19,954 nt of DNA, taken from Candidatus Gerdarchaeota archaeon (GTDB taxonomy: Archaea > Asgardarchaeota > Heimdallarchaeia > JABLTI01). Shown here piece by piece: positions 15,542 through 19,954 of this stretch. The notes beneath the pieces are model-generated. The model was not told the DNA's origin, did no database searches, and saw only the letters and a program-made list of their open reading frames with translations. A program made the translations under genes and the position numbers. The stretch spans positions 1 to 19,954 of the forward strand of contig JAEORM010000093.1 in NCBI GenBank assembly GCA_016840905.1. Direction: 5' to 3'. How positions within the stretch are numbered: the stretch's first letter is position 1; the number at the start of each line of letters is the position of its first letter.

Positions 15542-16205
15542 CATATTCATCTTGTTCATCAGCAGTAATTTGCATATTGCTTGGAAGAACTTTGAATGTA
15601 AAGTCCTCAACGCCTTCTGTGATAACACCATCAGGAGGTATTTCACCTCTAGCACGTTTGACTTCTCTTGCTAATAACCAATAAACAAGGGCAAGGGCTC
15701 TTCTACCCTTATTGTTAGTCGGTATACAAAGATCAACACCTTTCAATTCATTGTCTGTATCGCACATAGCGACAACAACAATACCAACTTTATTTGCTTC
15801 TTTTATTGCTTGCTTATCAGCGCGAGGGTCAGTAACAAGTATTACTTCAGGTTCAATGAAACCTGAAAATTCAGGATTAGTTAATGTTCCGGGAATGAAT
15901 CTACCTGGAACACTTATAAAACCACATGTTTTAGATAATCTACTTGCAGGGACTTGTCCATATTGTCTTGCAGAAAATACTGCTACTTGACTTGGTTCAT
16001 ATCTTGCTAAGAATTTAGCAATTGTTCTAATTCTTTGATCGGTCGCCCTGATATCTAAAACATATAAGCCATCACTACGAATAAGGTAAATGAATTTCTT
16101 CATTGATTTTGTGCCTATTCTGGTGCCAATATGTACACCAGCAGCTAAATATTCATCAAGACCTGTTAATAGTTCTTCAGTTATTTGATCTGGTTCTATT
16201 GCCAA
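15528..16205 (-). CDS. rpsB: 30S ribosomal protein uS2
   Basis: Small-subunit ribosomal protein of the archaeal/eukaryotic S2 (SA) type, 225 aa with the chosen start. Seen: the N-terminal block [17 protein letters not shown] with [17 protein letters not shown], the IPGTLTNP motif and [16 protein letters not shown], followed by VAMCDTDN and [22 protein letters not shown], all hallmarks of uS2. It ends in an acidic tail ([10 protein letters not shown]). The frame is open to a TTG at 16232, but GAGGT (16214-16218) lies eight bases before the TTG at 16205, which was taken as the start. It follows uS19 and an unknown gene in the same direction but has its own promoter-like sequence. Confidence 0.95.
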   Translation of the reverse strand: MAIEPDQITEELLTGLDEYLAAGVHIGTRIGTKSMKKFIYLIRSDGLYVLDIRATDQRIRTIAKFLARYEPSQVAVFSARQYGQVPASRLSKTCGFISVPGRFIPGTLTNPEFSGFIEPEVILVTDPRADKQAIKEANKVGIVVVAMCDTDNELKGVDLCIPTNNKGRRALALVYWLLAREVKRARGEIPPDGVITEGVEDFTFKVLPSNMQITADEQDEYEGEY

Positions 16206-16300
16206 TTTTATGTACCTCAAAGATTTTCTCAAATTAATATGTTACTAATTTTGTTGAAGCAAAATGCAGAATATTTGCTTTATATTTCTTTTGTTTGAAA

Positions 16301-16320
16301 CGAGTACTCGTTATATATGA
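16301..16320 (-). promoter_or_regulatory. TATA element with adjacent perfect palindrome upstream of uS2
   Basis: Read on the minus strand, an A-rich stretch and CATATATAA (about 16311-16319) form a good TATA box. Directly downstream is CGAGTACTCG (16301-16310), a perfect ten-base palindrome lying between the TATA box and the expected start point (near 16290), where an archaeal repressor would act. Confidence 0.5.
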
Positions 16321-16341
16321 TTCTTTTGTAGCATCTGTATT

Positions 16342-16743
16342 TTATCTTTCAAGAATATTTTCAAGATTTTTAATTGCATTATCTGAACTATGAATCATAT
16401 TTCTCACGGTAGCTCGAACCTGTCCGCTATTAGCCTCTTCACCGCAAACTGTCACAATAATCTTTTTTGCAGGTCGACCATCATCCATCATGCTGTCATA
16501 AATTTCAAAGATTAATTTCAATTCGCCAATAATCATTTCTTTTACTTCAAGCATATTTACTACTGAAAATAAAATAGAAATTTCTCGTTCATTAAATAAA
16601 GAATCAGACGTATAGGGTGAAGCTATTGATTCAACCACCGGACCCATTTCATTGACATCAATACTGAAAATACTAATGATTTGTTTTCGCAATCCAATTT
16701 CTGCGCGTTTGTCTTTCATAACAGGTAGTTTAAATCTCGACAA
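16342..16743 (-). CDS. unrecognised 133-aa protein between uS19 and uS2
   Basis: Not recognised. A basic N-terminus (SRFKLPVMKDKRAEIGLRKQ) is followed by a mixed alpha/beta body of normal composition, including hydrophobic helices (FNEREISILFSVVNMLEVKEMIIGEL has an alternating pattern) and a strand KKIIVTVCGEEA, and ends in a helix rich in Asn/Ile. There is no membrane segment, signal or metal motif. The first possible start is TTG 16758; GAGG lies nine bases before the TTG at 16743, which was chosen and mirrors the start layout of its neighbours. It is codirectional with the two ribosomal protein genes, with gaps of 136 and 180 bases, so it may be transcribed separately. Confidence 0.65.
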   Translation of the reverse strand: MSRFKLPVMKDKRAEIGLRKQIISIFSIDVNEMGPVVESIASPYTSDSLFNEREISILFSVVNMLEVKEMIIGELKLIFEIYDSMMDDGRPAKKIIVTVCGEEANSGQVRATVRNMIHSSDNAIKNLENILER

Positions 16744-16892
16744 ATTTTTTTTCCTCAAATAACCTTTAGATTGCTTTTTTTTTGTAGTAAAGCTACTTTT
16801 TATCGACTAATGAAAATAATTTAGTCACTCACATATAATAAGGTTAATGGAATGACAAAATTACTATTTTATTATTAAAAAATAAATTATTG

Positions 16893-16912
16893 AGGGAGAA
16901 ATTACTCTCCCT
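16893..16912 (-). terminator. hairpin after the uS19 gene
   Basis: AGGGAGA and TCTCCCT (arms 16906-16912 and 16893-16899 on the minus strand) enclose a six-base loop, eleven bases past the uS19 stop, followed downstream by CAATAATTTATTTTTT. It resembles the hairpin at the end of uS2. Confidence 0.5.
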
Positions 16913-16923
16913 AAAAAAAGGAA

Positions 16924-17367
16924 TTATTTCAATGGAATATAGAGACTTGATTTTGTAGCACCCATACCAGGGGAACCATGTTTAACCAATTTTGTACTGA
17001 GAACAAATTCACCAAAAACATGACCTATTTGATCTGGATGAATAATCATTTCTACGAAATCTTTACCGTTATGTACGGCAATTTTTGCATTAACCATTTC
17101 AGGAAGGACAATCATATCTCTTTGATGGGTCCTTATTGGCTTGATTTTCTTTTCTCCATCTTTTATTAATCTTATTTGCTTTCGAATATCTTCGAGTAAT
17201 TTCTTTCTTCTAGGGGTCCAATAGGATGGTCTTGTTAAGCTTCTTCGTTTTCTTGAAGGGAGCATTTTAATGAACTCATCCATTGAAACTGCTTGGAGTT
17301 CCTCAAAGGTTAATCCCATATATTTGAATTTACGAATTTCTGCTTGGGTTACTTCTTGTGCGGACAA
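16924..17367 (-). CDS. rpsS: 30S ribosomal protein uS19
   Basis: Small-subunit protein of the archaeal/eukaryotic type (eukaryotic S15), 147 aa. Seen: the N-terminal extension characteristic of archaea (RKFKYMGLTFEELQAVSMDEFI then LPSRKRRSLTR), the central RTHQRDMIVLPEMV, and the C-terminal signature PDQIGHVFGEFVLSTKLVKHG with GMGATKSS. The frame opens at a TTG at 17397, but AGGTTGAT lies just before the TTG at 17367, which fits the conserved start. In most archaea this gene lies inside the large S10/L2/L22 cluster; here it has none of those neighbours, so it has been relocated. Confidence 0.95.
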   Translation of the reverse strand: MSAQEVTQAEIRKFKYMGLTFEELQAVSMDEFIKMLPSRKRRSLTRPSYWTPRRKKLLEDIRKQIRLIKDGEKKIKPIRTHQRDMIVLPEMVNAKIAVHNGKDFVEMIIHPDQIGHVFGEFVLSTKLVKHGSPGMGATKSSLYIPLK

Positions 17368-17543
17368 TTTTATCAACCTAATATTCTGTATGTACAAATG
17401 TTATTACAATTATTATTTTATTGTTCTCATTTGCGAAGTTTAGCTATTAAAAATCTTCCTTTTTTAATGAAAAATGAGGGTAATATTATATCTAATAAAT
17501 GCTATTTCCAATTGGTAAAAAGCGAATTAAGGTTGATTAACTA

Positions 17544-18428
17544 ATGATTTATTGGGAAAATGACTCGTTTTTATTCAGCACAGGCTTACCATTAAAAAAA
17601 TTGAGTAAATTAGTGGCTAATTCTTCTACCGAAACAGAACTTAAAACAGCTCTTAAACTTCAAGGAGAAAAATATCTTTACCGATATGAAACGATTAATG
17701 AATATTATTCTTTAGCTAAACAAGGACTCCTGAAATTACCAATTATCGTCATTATTGCAGGAATTCCAGGATCTGGGAAAACTGTATTGGCCAAGGAAAT
17801 TTCCACAGCTATAAACATTAGTTTGGTAATTGGTGGTGATGTTTTACGCTCAGCTATCCGATCATTTCTTCCCAAAGAATCTAATGAAGTTTTTTTCACT
17901 AGCATTTATGATACTTGGAAATTGTTTGGTGAAAAAACATCTGAAAATCAATTACTTGGTTTTACCGAGCAATCGAAAATCATGAATCAAGCAATTGAAA
18001 GAATGATTGCTGATCGAGGAATTCGAGATGGTGAAAGCTTAATAGTTGAGTATTTGCATTTTCTTCCTTCACAATTTAATGCTGAGTTATTACAACATCC
18101 TAGTATCATTCCTATTGTCCTGCGTATTAATAATACTCAATTATATAGACAACGATTGCAATCCCGCTCAAATTATACTCACCTTGGACGCTCAGGTGAA
18201 CGTTTAATTACCAATATGGATGCCTACCTTTTACTCCAAGAGCATTTATGTTCTGAAGCAAGTGATTATAAAATTCCAATAATTGATATAGATGATTTCA
18301 CACAAGGATTCGATCAAATATTAGACTTAATCATAAATCGTGTTAACATTTTAAATACACTAAAGAAATATGATAAACCTTTATCATATGTAGAAAATCT
18401 TGAAAATGAAAGAAGGCTCCTTGGATGA
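17544..18428 (+). CDS. P-loop kinase of the 2-phosphoglycerate kinase-like family, possible mevalonate-3-phosphate 5-kinase
   Basis: 294-aa cytoplasmic P-loop kinase. Seen: an N-terminal region of about 60 residues resembling that of 2-phosphoglycerate kinases (FLFSTGLPLKKLSKL), Walker A GIPGSGKT (73-80), VIGGDVLRSAIRSFL (96-109, Asp99 in the substrate loop) and VEYLHFLP (168-175), which corresponds to the 'EG.H..P' block of that family; an Arg-rich lid (QRLQSRSNYTHLGRSGER) follows. By sequence alone it would be called a 2-phosphoglycerate kinase. Its stop overlaps the start of the mevalonate 3-kinase-like gene (ATGA), and I recall (not verified) that the second kinase of the Thermoplasma mevalonate route is a P-loop enzyme of this family. 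So a role as mevalonate-3-phosphate 5-kinase is proposed. AAGGTTGAT lies six bases before the ATG. Confidence 0.75.
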   Translation: MIYWENDSFLFSTGLPLKKLSKLVANSSTETELKTALKLQGEKYLYRYETINEYYSLAKQGLLKLPIIVIIAGIPGSGKTVLAKEISTAINISLVIGGDVLRSAIRSFLPKESNEVFFTSIYDTWKLFGEKTSENQLLGFTEQSKIMNQAIERMIADRGIRDGESLIVEYLHFLPSQFNAELLQHPSIIPIVLRINNTQLYRQRLQSRSNYTHLGRSGERLITNMDAYLLLQEHLCSEASDYKIPIIDIDDFTQGFDQILDLIINRVNILNTLKKYDKPLSYVENLENERRLLG

Positions 18429-19381
18429 AGAACAGATCAGCTGCTGTAGCATATCCAACAATACCAATAATATTCTTAGGAGGGATAAAACCAGACAGAA
18501 CACCGCTATATGATACTATGGGTCTAGCAGTAACCAATCAAAAAGAAACGACTCGTACAGAAACTATTATTACAGGTGCTGAAATAACTGGCAATACAAA
18601 GATAGATTTCTTCTTAAATAACCAAAAAATATCGGGTAAACGAGGAGATCAAATTTTAAACTCAATTAAGAGTTTCTTAGGGATAGAAAAAAACATTCAT
18701 TTAATTATCAAGTCAGCAAATTATGATATTTTTAGTGGTAGTTCTGATTCTGGTTTAGCAGCATTATACACTGCATTAAATGATCTTTTGGAATTAAATT
18801 ATTCAAAAACTGAATTATTAAAATATGCTATGAAAGGCTCAGAAAGTGCAGGACGTAGTCTTTTCGGAGGATTAACATTAACAAAAGTAAATGATAAAAC
18901 AATCACTGTTTCTCAATTAGCTTCAGAAAACGAATTAGCTTCATTGAAACTTTTTTCAATACCTTTTCATTATAAATCAAGAATAACAGCTGATGAAATT
19001 CATGCTGGAATTGTAACAAATCCATTATTTATCAAACGAGTGGAAAAAATACCTGAATGGATTGATGGTATAAAAGATTCTCTAAAAAGAAAAGATTTTA
19101 TTAATTTATTAGCAATTGCCGAGGAAAATATTAGAAATGCACACGAATTGCTTGAAGAAATTGGTCTAGTTATTAGAAAACCTGAAATGATGAAATTATG
19201 TACAGATATTCAAAATATGCGAAAGGAGGGTATTCTTGCTTATTATCTAATTGGAGGAGGTAATTTGGTAACTGTAGCAACAACCGATACTTATGCTAAG
19301 GCTGTTGAAGAGGAATTGAAAAGAAAAGACTGGACATATTACCATTTTAAAGTTGCTAGTAGCCCAAAACCGCTAATATAA
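18425..19381 (+). CDS. GHMP-family mevalonate 3-kinase-like protein
   Basis: 318-aa GHMP-fold protein of the diphosphomevalonate decarboxylase superfamily, in the isoprenoid (archaeal lipid) pathway. It matches by memory the Thermoplasma acidophilum mevalonate 3-kinase block by block: AYPTIPIIFLGG then RTPLYDTMGLAVT (9-37), the phosphate-binding motif SGSSDSGLAA (104-113), ESAGRSLFGGLT (140-151) and AYYLIGGGN (272-280). In true decarboxylases the first block has WGK (Lys) and the last has FDAGPN (Asp); here these are LGG and LIGGGN, so both catalytic residues of decarboxylation are missing while the Arg (Arg143) remains. Leu18 and Glu140 fall at positions reported for the kinase. Hence kinase rather than decarboxylase is the better call. 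It overlaps the upstream P-loop kinase by 4 bases (ATGA) and ends the operon. Confidence 0.85.
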   Translation: MKNRSAAVAYPTIPIIFLGGIKPDRTPLYDTMGLAVTNQKETTRTETIITGAEITGNTKIDFFLNNQKISGKRGDQILNSIKSFLGIEKNIHLIIKSANYDIFSGSSDSGLAALYTALNDLLELNYSKTELLKYAMKGSESAGRSLFGGLTLTKVNDKTITVSQLASENELASLKLFSIPFHYKSRITADEIHAGIVTNPLFIKRVEKIPEWIDGIKDSLKRKDFINLLAIAEENIRNAHELLEEIGLVIRKPEMMKLCTDIQNMRKEGILAYYLIGGGNLVTVATTDTYAKAVEEELKRKDWTYYHFKVASSPKPLI

Positions 19382-19443
19382 TAGATTTTAGTTTAAATAA
19401 ACAGCTAAATATTAGTAAAAATCAATAAAGTATCACCCAAAAA

Positions 19444-19459
19444 CCTTTTTTCCGAAGGA
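19444..19459 (+). terminator. T-run terminator after the mevalonate kinase operon
   Basis: A run of six T (19446-19451) within CCTTTTTTCCGAAGG, which could also form a short CCTT/AAGG hairpin, about 65 bases after the stop. Confidence 0.4.
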
Positions 19460-19539
19460 AGTATTTAATTATTTGAATTTTATTCTTTTATATAAGAATT
19501 AAAGTAAATATTTAGTAGAATTTGAGCGAGGAAAACTAT

Positions 19540-19954
19540 ATGGTTGAAAATGATCAAACCCCAATAATAACAATAGCTGAAATGTTGCAACTTGTTCCCA
19601 ATCAATCATTAAAATTATCAAAAGAATTTCTTAAAGCTTTGAAACCAGAGATTGGTAATTATGCAGTAATAATTTTAACACCTAATACAAAGATCATTAG
19701 AATTATTCCAACTAGCTCAAGTAAAGTCTATAAAATTGGTATTGATATCGGAAAACTTACACCTGATTTCTTACGAAAAATTGGTAATTTGTTCTTAGAA
19801 ATGGGTTTGAAAGCTCTCTATTCAACTGGTTTATGTTTTATAGAAGAGAAATGTGTTTTCGATGGTTATATTGATGCCGAAGAATTCAGTAAAATCGATG
19901 TAGAATATTTAAAATCCCAAGTATTAGCTGTTGAGGGTATAACAGGTATTGATA
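19540..19954 (+). CDS. protein with AbrB-like N-terminus and ACT-like fold (5' part only)
   Basis: The first 138 codons of a gene that runs off the window. Residues about 21-54 (NQSLKLSKEFLKALKPEIG then IIRIIP) resemble a swapped-hairpin AbrB-type beginning, and about 60-110 (VYKIGIDIGKLTPDFLRKIG, then LKALYSTGLCFIEEKCVFDGYID) follow an ACT-type strand-helix-strand order, the ligand-sensing fold of many amino-acid regulators. It may be a small-molecule-responsive regulator. No specific function is assigned. GAGG (19528-19531) lies eight bases before the ATG. Confidence 0.65.
   Translation, partial: MVENDQTPIITIAEMLQLVPNQSLKLSKEFLKALKPEIGNYAVIILTPNTKIIRIIPTSSSKVYKIGIDIGKLTPDFLRKIGNLFLEMGLKALYSTGLCFIEEKCVFDGYIDAEEFSKIDVEYLKSQVLAVEGITGID

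Noticed and set aside
18425..19381. Ordinary diphosphomevalonate decarboxylase
   Set aside because: The WGK lysine and the FDAGPN aspartate of that enzyme are replaced by LGG and LIGGGN, while the blocks match mevalonate 3-kinase.
1..19954. tRNA, rRNA or CRISPR arrays
   Set aside because: No cloverleaf-like GGTTCGA blocks, no rRNA signatures and no regularly spaced direct repeats were found by reading both strands.

Overview
The window is AT-rich archaeal chromosomal DNA. The archaeal assignment rests on adjacent DNA topoisomerase VI B and A genes, an archaeal/eukaryotic-type initiation factor 5B, archaeal-type ribosomal proteins uS2 and uS19, and a mevalonate-pathway GHMP kinase of a type known from archaea. 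A large protein with a longin-like N-terminus and a DENN-like C-terminus suggests an Asgard-type archaeon, but this lineage call is an inference. Coding density is high, T-runs follow several genes, and many genes use TTG or GTG starts behind clear Shine-Dalgarno (SD) motifs.

Layout. 1-1112: two ABC ATPases of the ECF/CbiO type with a 4-base ATGA overlap, the first cut by the window edge. 1107-1613 (minus): a MobB-like P-loop protein, convergent with them. 1794-2195: a small HEAT-repeat protein. 2398-3714: a class II asparaginyl/aspartyl-tRNA synthetase, AsnRS-like. 3715-3979: a short leader region with two near-perfect inverted repeats. 3980-8683: the topoisomerase VI operon; its B subunit is about twice the usual length and carries a long tail of helix-hairpin-helix modules separated by acidic and basic linkers. 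8756-8938 (minus): a 60-aa zinc-ribbon protein. 9098-11445: ndk-infB. 11640-13922: the longin/winged-helix/DENN-like protein. 14060-15470: a two-TM peptide and a presenilin-type aspartyl protease with YD, GLGD and PGLP motifs. 15528-17367 (minus): uS19, an unrecognised 133-aa protein and uS2. 17544-19381: a P-loop kinase resembling 2-phosphoglycerate kinase, overlapping by 4 bases a protein that closely resembles mevalonate 3-kinase of Thermoplasma. 19540-end: the start of a protein with an AbrB-like beginning and an ACT-like fold.

Three things stand out. The last complete operon looks like the two-kinase branch of the Thermoplasma-type mevalonate pathway in an organism that otherwise does not look like a Thermoplasma. 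The Topo VI B subunit has a large, apparently repeated DNA-binding tail. The 760-aa protein combines a longin-like domain with two similar DENN-like units, which would be a prokaryotic relative of eukaryotic small-GTPase regulators if confirmed. All family calls were made by eye from motifs; no database search was run.
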